A stretch of DNA of 16,920 nt from assembly GCA_050485385.1 (NCBI GenBank), contig JBJHBG010000108.1, positions 1-16,920 of the forward strand, written 5' to 3'. Numbering within the stretch: the stretch's first letter is position 1; each line of letters opens with the position of its first letter. A program made the translations under genes and the position numbers. This document shows, one piece after another, positions 1-9,346 of this stretch. Source of the stretch: RECO01 sp050485385. GTDB taxonomy: Bacteria; Pseudomonadota; Alphaproteobacteria; Geminicoccales; Geminicoccaceae. Below the pieces are notes generated by a model, which had not been told where the DNA came from, did no database searches, and saw only the letters and a list, made by a program, of their open reading frames with translations.

Positions 1-127
1 CGACCTGCAGGCCGCCATCAACCGCTACCTCGACGAGCACGATGCCGATCCCAAGCCGTTCACCTGGACTGCCAGTTCCGCCTCGATCGTCGACAAGCTG
101 AACCAAGTGAATGCGTCCGTGCGCTAG
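1..127 (+). CDS. IS630-family transposase, C-terminal fragment (runs off the left edge)
   Basis: The open frame enters from outside the window (first full codon at base 2) and ends at TAG 125-127, giving 41 residues. It reads DLQAAINRYLDEHDADPKPF and then TWTASSASIVDKL. The 'INRYLxxHNxxPKPFxWTA' pattern is the familiar extreme C-terminus of IS630/Tc1-type DDE transposases. These nick and join DNA at TA dinucleotides using a DDE triad, which here would lie outside the window. Whether the full gene is intact cannot be judged. The right end of the element should lie shortly after the stop codon, but I could not define a terminal inverted repeat without the left end. The family call rests on recognising the C-terminal motif and is fairly confident. 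Confidence 0.8.
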   Translation, partial: DLQAAINRYLDEHDADPKPFTWTASSASIVDKLNQVNASVR

Positions 128-388
128 CTCGTATCCTCCTTGATCGAGAACTCGCGATGCACTTCAGGAACGTCGACGACTTAGCCGGATTTTGGGCGAG
201 ACCCGACGCTGAACGTCGCAAGCTATGGGGGCCACCGCTCGACCCCTGCGAACCGTTACAGGGTTTCGATTCTCGCCGTGTACGCAATGCCGAGTTGGGC
301 ATCGATCCGTGATCAACGCTGGCCGCCCTCCACAAGACAACCCTATCCGTGTTGCAGCATTGATCGTCTATCTGGATTGAATTTTGAG
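128..388. other. Unassigned stretch between the IS630 fragment and the IS110 element
   Basis: About 260 bp with no convincing gene. Composition is less GC-rich than the rest of the window, most clearly at 328-415. The one small forward frame with sense-like content is ATG 157 to TGA 310-312 (51 codons, beginning MHFRNVDDLAGFWARPDAER). It has no good ribosome-binding site at normal spacing and matches no family I recognise. The first part presumably contains the right end of the IS630 element. The rest could be pre-existing genomic DNA or a remnant of a disrupted gene. Confidence 0.5.
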
Positions 389-460
389 ATCCTTGCCCAA
401 TTCGCAGTGATCATCCTCACCCCACCGGGTCGCGGAGCGGCCCGCAGTTTGGGGGGTTGC

Positions 461-620
461 AGGGGGCGTGCCCCCTTGTATCTTGCCGTTGCCTGCCGAC
501 GCGGTGTCGGCGAGGCTCGTGGTGGACGGGAGCCCGTGGCCCCCTGGGGTGCAAGAGCCCGTGGTGCAGCGCGGGGCCCCGTCCATCGGTTCCAACGGGA
601 GCCCGAACGGTCGCTCGGGT
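461..620 (+). ncRNA. Candidate IS110 bridge RNA in the transposase leader
   Basis: IS110-group elements encode, in the leader before the recombinase gene, a structured RNA with two internal loops that base-pair with target and donor DNA. Here the leader folds well by eye. Hairpin A is 461-466/471-476 (6 bp, CGTG loop). Hairpin B is 491-516: GCCT, then GCCGAC, a 5-nt loop, GTCGGC, one bulged G, then AGGC. Stem C pairs 521-530 with 578-587 (10 bp with one G-U) and encloses a 47-nt internal region that can form smaller stems, for example 557-560/574-577. Hairpin D is CCCGA 602-606 with TCGGG 615-619. Repeated short words (ACGGGAGCCCG at 526-536 and 595-605; AGCCCGTGG at 531-539 and 556-564) sit in the loops and stems. 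The exact RNA ends and the guide assignment are inference. Confidence 0.5.
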
Positions 621-671
621 CAGGCGCGGTCATCGCGGCCACGCCGGAGCCCGCATTCGCAAGGACGGGTC

Positions 672-1622
672 ATGGAACACGCCGCCTCCGCCGGCGCGGT
701 GTTCGTCGGCATCGACGTCGCCAAGGATCGCCTCGACGTCCACGTCCGGCCGTCGGGCAAGGCTTTCGCCGTGCCGCGTGACGGTGCGGGGCTCGACCGC
801 CTGGTCGCGGACCTTCGCCGGCTCGCCCCCACCTTGATCGTACTGGAGGCCACCGGCGGCTTCGAGCGTACGGTCGCCGCCGCCCTGGCCGGGGCCGAGT
901 TGCCGCTCGCCGTGGTCAACCCGCGGCAGATCCGCGACTTCGCCCGCGCCACCGGTCGCCTCGCCAAGACCGATGCCCTCGACGCCGAGGTCATCGCCCT
1001 CTTCGCCGAGCGGATCGCCCCCGAGCCCCGGCCGGTGGCCGGTGAGGAGGCGCAGGGGCTCGCCGAACTGGTCGCCCGCCGCCGCCAGATCGTCGACATG
1101 ATCGGGATGGAGCGCAACCGACGCCGCCAGGCGCGCAGCCGCAGGGTCGTGCGCACGGTCGACGCCACCCTGGTCGTGCTCCAGGCCCAGCTCCAGGCGA
1201 TCGACGACGACATCGACGGCGCCGTGAAGGCCTGCCCGGCCTGGCGGGCCGCCGACGACCTGCTCACCTCCGTCCCAGGGGTGGGTGACGTCACCGCCCG
1301 CACGCTGATCGCCGAGTTGCCCGAACTTGGACAACTCGACCGACGCCGGCTTGCGGCCCTGGTCGGCGTCGCCCCGATCAACCGCGATTCCGGCCAACGT
1401 CGCGGTCATCGCGCCATCGCCGGCGGGCGCAGTGCCGTCCGCCGCGTCCTCTTCATGGCCACCCTCGTCGCCATCCGCTGGAACCCCGTCCTCGAAGCCC
1501 ACTACCGGCAACTCGTCGCCCGCGGCCGCCCCAAGAAGGTCGCCCTCGTCGCCTGCATGCGACGCCTCCTCGCCATCCTCGCCGCCATCCTCAGGAGCCA
1601 ACGACCATGGCAGCCCGCTTGA
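672..1622 (+). CDS. IS110-family transposase (DEDD/serine recombinase)
   Basis: The product is 316 residues, normal for the family. The N-terminal RuvC-like domain shows the DEDD set: D15 in GIDVAKDRLDV, E59 in LEATGGFE, and D101 and D104 in KTDALDAEV. A coiled-coil-like Arg-rich linker spans about 135-180. The C-terminal Tnp_20 domain has the helix-hairpin-helix SVPGVGDVTARTLIAELPE (200-218) and the conserved segment GVAPINRDSGQRRG, where S240 is the expected nucleophile. ATG 672 is chosen because AAGGA (661-665) lies at good spacing and the protein then begins just before the RuvC fold. Upstream in-frame codons back to 468 run through the structured leader and look non-coding. No frameshift or missing catalytic residue is seen, so the element may still be active. 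These enzymes excise a circular intermediate and insert it without long duplications. Confidence 0.93.
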   Translation: MEHAASAGAVFVGIDVAKDRLDVHVRPSGKAFAVPRDGAGLDRLVADLRRLAPTLIVLEATGGFERTVAAALAGAELPLAVVNPRQIRDFARATGRLAKTDALDAEVIALFAERIAPEPRPVAGEEAQGLAELVARRRQIVDMIGMERNRRRQARSRRVVRTVDATLVVLQAQLQAIDDDIDGAVKACPAWRAADDLLTSVPGVGDVTARTLIAELPELGQLDRRRLAALVGVAPINRDSGQRRGHRAIAGGRSAVRRVLFMATLVAIRWNPVLEAHYRQLVARGRPKKVALVACMRRLLAILAAILRSQRPWQPA

Positions 1623-1662
1623 CCAACAAGACGGTCGCTGCATCCTTACTTCCTTACCGCCC

Positions 1663-1698
1663 AACAAAAGGCACGGACCGGGCGGGGTGCCCGGTCCG
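1663..1698 (-). terminator. Intrinsic terminator of the glp operon
   Basis: A perfect 10-bp stem (CGGACCGGGC 1674-1683 with GCCCGGTCCG 1689-1698) encloses a 5-nt loop. On the minus strand it is followed by TGCCTTTTGTT. It begins 8 nt past the glpV stop codon. A GC-rich stem plus a U-rich tail is the classic Rho-independent form. It sits exactly between the glp operon and the IS110 element and would also shield the glp genes from convergent transposase transcription to some extent. Confidence 0.85.
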
Positions 1699-1706
1699 CG
1701 GTGTGG

Positions 1707-3452
<1,746 letters not shown>

Positions 3453-3477
3453 GTTCGACCTCCCTTTGCGTCGTTGC

Positions 3478-3502
3478 CGTCCTGGCGCGAAGGCGCCGGA
3501 CG
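3478..3502 (-). other. Intercistronic hairpin between glpU and glpV
   Basis: CGTCC (3478-3482) and GGCGC (3484-3488) pair with GCGCC (3493-3497) and GGACG (3498-3502). This gives a 10-bp stem with one bulged T and a 4-nt loop (CTTC on the transcribed strand). No U-run follows on the minus strand, so a full terminator is unlikely. The strong ribosome-binding site of glpV lies between it and the ATG. Such hairpins often protect the downstream binding-protein message from decay so that it accumulates above the permease message; that role here is inference. Confidence 0.55.
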
Positions 3503-3514
3503 TTCCCTGGCCGC

Positions 3515-3802
3515 TCACACCCATCGGAACACCCCAAGGGCGTAGAGGATGGAGAGGCCCAGAGCCCCGTGCAGGTCCGGCCCGATCAGGCCGAGCCAAG
3601 CGAGATGGATGTAGGCGCTGCCCAAGAGCGAGATGAACAGGCGGTCGCCGCGGGTGGTGTGGAGGCCGAGGATGCCGCGCCTGGGGGCGCCGCCGGGCGA
3701 GACCAGTTCCCACACGGTCATGGCGAGCAGTGCCGTGGCGATGCAGGCGAAGAACGCGGCCGTCGGCCAGGTCCATGCCATCCAGGAGAGGTCCACGGCC
3801 AC
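3515..3802 (-). CDS. glpU: DUF2160 small membrane protein GlpU of the glycerol transporter locus
   Basis: The product is 95 residues with three hydrophobic segments (about 11-33, 53-76 and 77-95) and a short polar loop around PGGAPRRGILGLHTTRGDR. This is the DUF2160 pattern: a small predicted integral membrane protein found almost only beside the GlpSTPQV glycerol transporter. Its molecular job is unknown; it may help assemble or modulate the permease. The start codon is GTG at 3802, supported by GAGGAGG about 2-8 nt upstream. The gene begins 6 nt after the glpQ stop, which implies co-translation. The next gene, glpV, is separated by a hairpin-containing gap. Family identity is well supported by size, membrane layout and context; function is not established. 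Confidence 0.85.
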   Translation of the reverse strand: MAVDLSWMAWTWPTAAFFACIATALLAMTVWELVSPGGAPRRGILGLHTTRGDRLFISLLGSAYIHLAWLGLIGPDLHGALGLSILYALGVFRWV

Positions 3803-3808
3803 GCCTCC

Positions 3809-4672
3809 TCACACCCGCCCGAGCGCGAAGCCGCGGGCGATGTAGTTGCGGACGAAGTAGATGACCAGCGCACCGGGGATGATGGTGAGCACGCCGGCGG
3901 CGGCCAGAAGGCCGGCCTCGTAGCCGGAGATGCTGGCGGTGCGGGTCATCACCGAGGCGATCGGCCGGGCATCGACCGAGGTCAGCGTCTTGGCGAGCAG
4001 CAGTTCCACCCAAGAGAACATGAAGCAGAAGAACATGGCGACGCCGATGCCCGAGGCGATCAGCGGCACGAAGATCTTGGTGAAGAAGCGGGGGAACGAG
4101 TAGCCATCGATGTAGGCGGTCTCGTCGATTTCCTTCGGCACGCTCGACATGAAGCCTTCGAGGATCCAGACCGCGAGGGGAACGTTGAAGAGGGTGTGGG
4201 CGAGCGCCACGGCGAGGTGGGTGTCGAACAGACCGACCGAGGAGTAGAGCTGCACGAACGGCAGGGCGAAGATGGCGGGCGGCGCCATGCGGTTGGTGAG
4301 CAGCCAGAAGAACAGGTGCTTGTCGCCCAAGAAGCGGTAGCGCGAGAAGGCGTAGGCCGCTGGCAGGGCGACCATCACCGAGAGCACCGTATTCAGGCTG
4401 ACGTAGAGCAGCGAGTTGAAGTAGGCATTGTACCAGACCGGATCCGTGAAGATTCGTCGGTAGTTTTCGAGGGTAAAATTGTTTGGCCAGAGCGTGAAGT
4501 CGCCCAGAATCTCGCCGGTCGTCTTGAACGACATGTTGACCAGCCAGTAGATCGGGACGAGCAGGAAGAGGATGTAGAGGGCGGGGACGATCCACGCCCA
4601 ACTGCGGCGGGGGCGCTCGCGGACGGCCACGGCACCGACGCGGGTGGCGGCGGAAGCGACGGCGGTGCTCAT
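3809..4672 (-). CDS. glpQ: Glycerol ABC transporter permease GlpQ (MalG type)
   Basis: The product is 287 residues with six predicted membrane helices, the first at about 25-47 (WAWIVPALYILFLLVPIYWL). The cytoplasmic coupling loop (EAA motif) is at about 180-204, PKEIDETAYIDGYSFPRFFT then KIFVP, and contacts the ATPase. It belongs to the MalG-like half of type I importer permeases and pairs with GlpP to form the glycerol channel. The start ATG is preceded by a long AGGAGGAGG purine tract about 9 nt away. It lies 25 nt after glpP and 6 nt before glpU. The N-terminal cytoplasmic tail is Ala/Arg-rich and not conserved. Calling it a glycerol rather than a sugar permease rests on the gene order R-D-S-T-P-Q-U-V. 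Confidence 0.9.
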   Translation of the reverse strand: MSTAVASAATRVGAVAVRERPRRSWAWIVPALYILFLLVPIYWLVNMSFKTTGEILGDFTLWPNNFTLENYRRIFTDPVWYNAYFNSLLYVSLNTVLSVMVALPAAYAFSRYRFLGDKHLFFWLLTNRMAPPAIFALPFVQLYSSVGLFDTHLAVALAHTLFNVPLAVWILEGFMSSVPKEIDETAYIDGYSFPRFFTKIFVPLIASGIGVAMFFCFMFSWVELLLAKTLTSVDARPIASVMTRTASISGYEAGLLAAAGVLTIIPGALVIYFVRNYIARGFALGRV

Positions 4673-4697
4673 GGGCGGGCCTCCTCCTGGCGCATGG

Positions 4698-5560
4698 TCA
4701 CCACCGTTCCTCGTTGCGCATCATGATCGTGTAGAAAATCCAGCTGATCAGCAGCACGATCAGGAAGTAGATGATCGACATCGCCGCCGCCGGCCCCAGA
4801 TCGAACTGGCCGAGCGCCATCTTCACCAGGTCGATCGACAAGAGCGTCGTCGAGTTGCCGGGGCCGCCGCCGGTGAGGACGAAGGGCTCGGTGTAGATGA
4901 TGAAGCTGTCGATGAAGCGGAGCAGGATAGCGATGGTCAGCACCGTCTTCATCTTCGGCAGTTGGATGTAGCGGAAGACGGCCCAGCGCGACGCGCCGTC
5001 GATCCTCGCGGCCTGGTAGTAGGCATCGGGGATGGCGACGAGGCCGGCATAGGCCAACAGGACCACGAGCGAGGTCCAGTGCCAGACGTCCATGAGGATC
5101 AGGACGAACCACGCACTCCACACTTGGCGGGTGAAGTTGAAGTCGATGCCGAGGCCGTTGAGCGCGCGGCCGAGCAGGCCGATGTCCGGCAGGGCGAAGA
5201 TGTTCCAGATGGCGCCGACGACGTGCCAGGGGATCAAGAGCGGCAGCGCCATGAGCACGAGACAGACGGCGACCCACGGCCCCTTGCGCGGCATGCAGAG
5301 CGCGATGGCGACGCCGAGCGGGATCTCGATCAAAAGGATGGTGAAGGTGAAGGCGAGCTGACGCAGCAGCGCGTTGTGGAAGCGCTCCGAGGTCAGGATC
5401 TGCTGGAACCACTTGGCCCCTTCGAAGAAGAAGACGCCGCCGCCGAAGGTTTCCTGCACGGAAAAGTTGACGACCGTCATCAAGGGAATGACGGCGTTGA
5501 AGGCGACCAAGAGGACGACCGGCAGGACGAACAACCACGCCTTGTTGTTCCAGGTCTTGT

Positions 5561-5564
<4 letters not shown>
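4698..5564 (-). CDS. glpP: Glycerol ABC transporter permease GlpP (MalF type)
   Basis: The product is 288 residues with six predicted membrane segments, the first at 9-32 (AWLFVLPVVLLVAFNAVIPL). The EAA coupling loop is at about 181-204 (AYYQAARIDGASRWAVFRYI then QLPK), and a typical GGGPGNSTTLLS segment follows. It is the first of two permease subunits. ATG 5564 overlaps the glpT stop in an ATGA arrangement (4 bp), so translation is coupled to the ATPase gene. Compared with maltose-type MalF it has no large periplasmic domain, as expected for this subfamily. Role: forms the inner-membrane pore with GlpQ for periplasmic glycerol delivered by GlpV, driven by GlpS/GlpT. Confidence 0.9.
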
Positions 5565-6643
<1,079 letters not shown>

Positions 6644-6653
6644 CCGCCGCCTC

Positions 6654-7760
6654 CTAGGCCGCCGCTTCGAAGGCGGGGGCCGCCGCCAGCGGTCCCTCCG
6701 GCTCGAACACGAACAGCCGCTCCGGGTCGATCCAAAGCTCGGCGCTGCTGCCGATCTCCAGGTGGTGGATGCCGTGCGCCACGGCGATCCACGATTCGGC
6801 GCCGATGGCGACGTGGACGAAACTCTCCGAGCCGGTGATCTCGCTGATACTCACCGTGCCGCAAACCGCGACCGCCCGCTCGTGCGGCTTCTGCAGGTAG
6901 AGGTGGTGCGGCCTGAGGCCGAGCACGTAGCCGCCGTCGGCGAGGCCCGCGGCCGAGCCGGCGGCGGGCAGGCGGACCGCGCCGTCCGCCGACGCCAGGG
7001 TGGCGCCCCGCTTCTCCACCGCCACCACGTTGAGCGGCGGGTCGGAAAAGGTCCGGGCGCTCCCGAGATCGGCGGGCCGGCGGTAGACCTCGACCGTCGG
7101 GCCGAACTGCGTCACCCGCCCCTCGTGCAGGGTTGCGGTGCGGCCGCCCAGGAGCAGCGCCTCCAAGGGCTCGGTGGTGGCGTAGACGAAGATGGCGGCC
7201 GACGCCTCGAAGATCCGCGGCAGCTCGTCGCGCAGTTCTTCCCGCAGCTTGTAGTCGAGATTGGCCAGCGGCTCGTCGAGCAGCACCAGCCCTGCCCGCT
7301 TGATCAGCGCCCGTGCCATGGCGAGGCGTTGTTGCTGGCCGCCCGACAGCTCCAAGGGCTGGCGGCGCAAGAACGGCGTCAGGTGCAGGAGTTCCGCCAC
7401 CTCGCGCACGCGGCGGTCGATCTCGGCGCGGGCGACGCCGGCGACGCGCAAGGGCGAGGCGACGTTCTCGTAGACCGTGAGCGAGGGGTAGTTGATGAAC
7501 TGCTGGTAGACCATGGCGACGTTGCGCTTTTGGACCGGCCAGCCGGTGACGTCGGCACCGCCCACGAGCACGCGACCCTCGGTCGGCCGCTCGAGGCCCG
7601 CCATCAGCCGCATCAGCGTGGTCTTGCCGGCGAGCGTCGGGCCGAGCAGCACGTTGACCGAGCCCGACTCGAGCGTCAGCGACACGTCCGCCACATGCGC
7701 CTCGCCGCCGACGGACTTGCCGACGCCGCGAAGCTCGAGGCGGGTGGGTGCGCCGGTCAT
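6654..7760 (-). CDS. glpS: Glycerol ABC transporter ATPase GlpS (lacks switch histidine)
   Basis: The product is 368 residues: a nucleotide-binding domain then a C-terminal TOBE-like domain with GLRPHHLYL. Motifs are Walker A GPTLAGKT (40-47), Q-loop Q86 in VYQQFINYPS, canonical signature LSGGQ (138-142), and Walker B VLLDEP with D162 and E163. The H-loop, expected as Y-V-T-H-D-Q, instead reads Y-A-T-T-E-P, putting T196 in place of the switch histidine. With GlpT lacking LSGGQ, one composite site (GlpT Walker motifs plus GlpS signature) is fully equipped and the other is degenerate. ATG 7760 overlaps the glpD stop by 4 bp (ATGA), coupling its translation to glpD. It supplies the energy-coupling subunit of the glycerol importer, on the cytoplasmic face. 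Confidence 0.9.
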   Translation of the reverse strand: MTGAPTRLELRGVGKSVGGEAHVADVSLTLESGSVNVLLGPTLAGKTTLMRLMAGLERPTEGRVLVGGADVTGWPVQKRNVAMVYQQFINYPSLTVYENVASPLRVAGVARAEIDRRVREVAELLHLTPFLRRQPLELSGGQQQRLAMARALIKRAGLVLLDEPLANLDYKLREELRDELPRIFEASAAIFVYATTEPLEALLLGGRTATLHEGRVTQFGPTVEVYRRPADLGSARTFSDPPLNVVAVEKRGATLASADGAVRLPAAGSAAGLADGGYVLGLRPHHLYLQKPHERAVAVCGTVSISEITGSESFVHVAIGAESWIAVAHGIHHLEIGSSAELWIDPERLFVFEPEGPLAAAPAFEAAA

Positions 7761-9271
7761 GCCACCGCCTGCGCCGCGCGTCCGCCCGCGGCCATGTAGG
7801 CGTCGAGCGCCGCCACCTCGGCCATCGTCAGCCGGAGCCCGAGCTTGCTCCGCCGCCAGACCACGTCCTCCGCGGTGCGCGCCCATTCCCGCGTCACCAG
7901 CCAGCGAACCTCGCGCTCCGAGAGGCCACTGCCGAAGTCGCGCCCGAGATCTTCCGACCGGCGCGCCTCGCCCAGCAGTTCGGGCACGAGCGTGCCGTAG
8001 GCGCGGGCGAGCCGCCGGAGCTGGCCGGCGGCAAGGAAGGGATAGGCGCGGGCGAGACCGTCGACGAGGCGGGGAAAACCGTCGACCGGGAAGTCGCCGC
8101 CGGGCAAGGCGGCCTTGGCCGTCCAGGGGCCGCGCGCGGCCGGCAGGAAGGGTGCCAGCCGCGCCACGACCGCCTCGGCCAGCCGGCGATAGGTCGTGAT
8201 CTTGCCGCCGATCACGTGCAGCACCGGCGCCGCTTCGGGGCCGCCGTCGAGTTGGAGCACGTAGTCGCGGGTGGCGCGCTGGGCGTCGCTCGCCCCGTCG
8301 TCGTAGAGCGGGCGCACGCCGGAGAAGGACCAGACCACGTCGTCGGTGCGGACCGGCTTGCGGAAGTAGCGGTTCGCCGCCTGGCAGAGATAGTCGACCT
8401 CGGCCGGCGCTACTTCGACCTTGGCCGGATCGCCCGTGTAGTCGAGGTCGGTGGTGCCGATCAGGGTGAAGTCGGTCTCGTAGGGGATGGCGAAGACGAT
8501 CCGGCCGTCGCCCTGCTGGAAGATGTAGGCGCGGTCGTGGTCGAACAGGCGCCGGACGACGACGTGGCTGCCCTGGACGAGGCGAACCGGCGCCGCCGTA
8601 TCCATGCCGAGCACGTCGCGGGCGAAGGTGCCGACCCAGGGGCCGGTGGCGTTGACCAGGGCGGCGGCCGTCACCTTGCGCGCCGTGCCGGTCGCATCGT
8701 CGACGAGGTCCACCTCCCAGCGCCCGCCCGCGCGCCGGGCGCCCACCACGGCGGTACGCACGCAGATCTCGGCACCGTGCGCCGCCGCGTCCATGGCGTT
8801 GAGCACCACCAGACGCGCGTCCTCGACCCAGCAATCGGAATACTCGAAAGCGCGGGCGAACGTCGGCTGGAGGTCCGCTCCCGCCGGATCGACCCGGAGC
8901 CCGAGCGCGCGGGTCGGCGGCAGGACGCGGCGGCCGCCCAGATGGTCGTAGAGCCAGAGGCCGAGTTGCAGCAGCCAGCGTGGGCGCATGCCCGGGTGAT
9001 GCGGCAGCACGAAACGCAGCGGCCAGACGACGTGCGGCGCCGCGCGGAGCAGCACCTCGCGCTCCAACAGGGCCTCCCGCACGAGCCGGAACGCGTAGTG
9101 CTCGAGATAGCGCAGGCCGCCGTGGATGAGCTTGGTCGAGGCGGAGGAGGTGGCGCCGGCGAGATCGGCACGCTCGACGAGCAGCACCCGGTGGCCGCGG
9201 CCGGCCGCATCGCGTGCGATGCCGCAGCCGTTCACCCCGCCGCCGACGACGAGCACGTCGTAGCCTGCCAT
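7757..9271 (-). CDS. glpD: Aerobic glycerol-3-phosphate dehydrogenase GlpD
   Basis: The product is 504 residues, the usual length. It oxidises sn-glycerol-3-phosphate to dihydroxyacetone phosphate with FAD and passes electrons to the quinone pool at the inner membrane. The N-terminal Rossmann fold YDVLVVGGGVNGCGIARDAA (4-23) with a following acidic residue near 33 binds FAD. Family blocks follow: SASTKLIHGGLRYLEHYAFR, then ATGPWVGTFARDVLG, then VVWSFSGVRPLYDD, and a C-terminal helical domain. The start is supported by AGGGAGG at good spacing. It follows glpR by 75 nt and overlaps glpS by 4 bp, so uptake and oxidation are co-expressed. The kinase that makes its substrate (GlpK) is not in this window and must be encoded elsewhere. 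Confidence 0.96.
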   Translation of the reverse strand: MAGYDVLVVGGGVNGCGIARDAAGRGHRVLLVERADLAGATSSASTKLIHGGLRYLEHYAFRLVREALLEREVLLRAAPHVVWPLRFVLPHHPGMRPRWLLQLGLWLYDHLGGRRVLPPTRALGLRVDPAGADLQPTFARAFEYSDCWVEDARLVVLNAMDAAAHGAEICVRTAVVGARRAGGRWEVDLVDDATGTARKVTAAALVNATGPWVGTFARDVLGMDTAAPVRLVQGSHVVVRRLFDHDRAYIFQQGDGRIVFAIPYETDFTLIGTTDLDYTGDPAKVEVAPAEVDYLCQAANRYFRKPVRTDDVVWSFSGVRPLYDDGASDAQRATRDYVLQLDGGPEAAPVLHVIGGKITTYRRLAEAVVARLAPFLPAARGPWTAKAALPGGDFPVDGFPRLVDGLARAYPFLAAGQLRRLARAYGTLVPELLGEARRSEDLGRDFGSGLSEREVRWLVTREWARTAEDVVWRRSKLGLRLTMAEVAALDAYMAAGGRAAQAVA

Positions 9272-9346
9272 TCCGACCGCCTCCCTGCGGTGTCGGCGTT
9301 ATCGGTTTGGAGCTTCGAACGCAAAGAGACGCGCGTCAAGCGAAAT
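9272..9346 (-). promoter_or_regulatory. glpR-glpD intergenic region, possible internal promoter/operator
   Basis: 75 nt between glpR and glpD. On the minus strand it holds TTGACG near the glpR stop, a TTCGAA-centred element (9314-9319), GATAAC as a possible -10, and the glpD ribosome-binding site. TTTGCG and GATAAC are separated by 16 nt, a plausible but weak promoter. CGAA-type words (GCGAAATTC, TTCGAAC) resemble those upstream of glpR and could be GlpR half-sites, which would let GlpR control the structural genes separately from itself. No terminator is visible, so read-through from glpR is also expected. Confidence 0.3.

Larger units (their letters stand above)
389..1664 (+). mobile_element. 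IS110-family insertion sequence (ends approximate)
   Basis: The element is defined by an intact IS110-type transposase gene (672-1622) with a long structured non-coding leader on its 5' side and a very short 3' tail. Long 5' and short 3' flanks are typical of the IS110 group; the IS1111 group carries its non-coding RNA on the 3' side. The ends are not proven, because IS110 elements usually lack clear terminal inverted repeats and do not make long target duplications. The hexamer ATCCTT occurs at 389-394 and again at 1642-1647, and GCCCAA at 395-400 and 1659-1664. I use these shared words as rough limits only. On the right, the element cannot extend far past about 1665, because the terminator of the opposing glp operon begins there. 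Confidence 0.6.

Noticed and set aside
157..312. 51-codon plus-strand frame between the two insertion sequences
   Set aside because: No ribosome-binding site at normal spacing and no recognisable family; kept only as a possible relic.
468..671. N-terminal extension of the IS110 transposase
   Set aside because: It lacks family similarity, runs through strong hairpins and repeats, and a proper ribosome-binding site precedes ATG 672.
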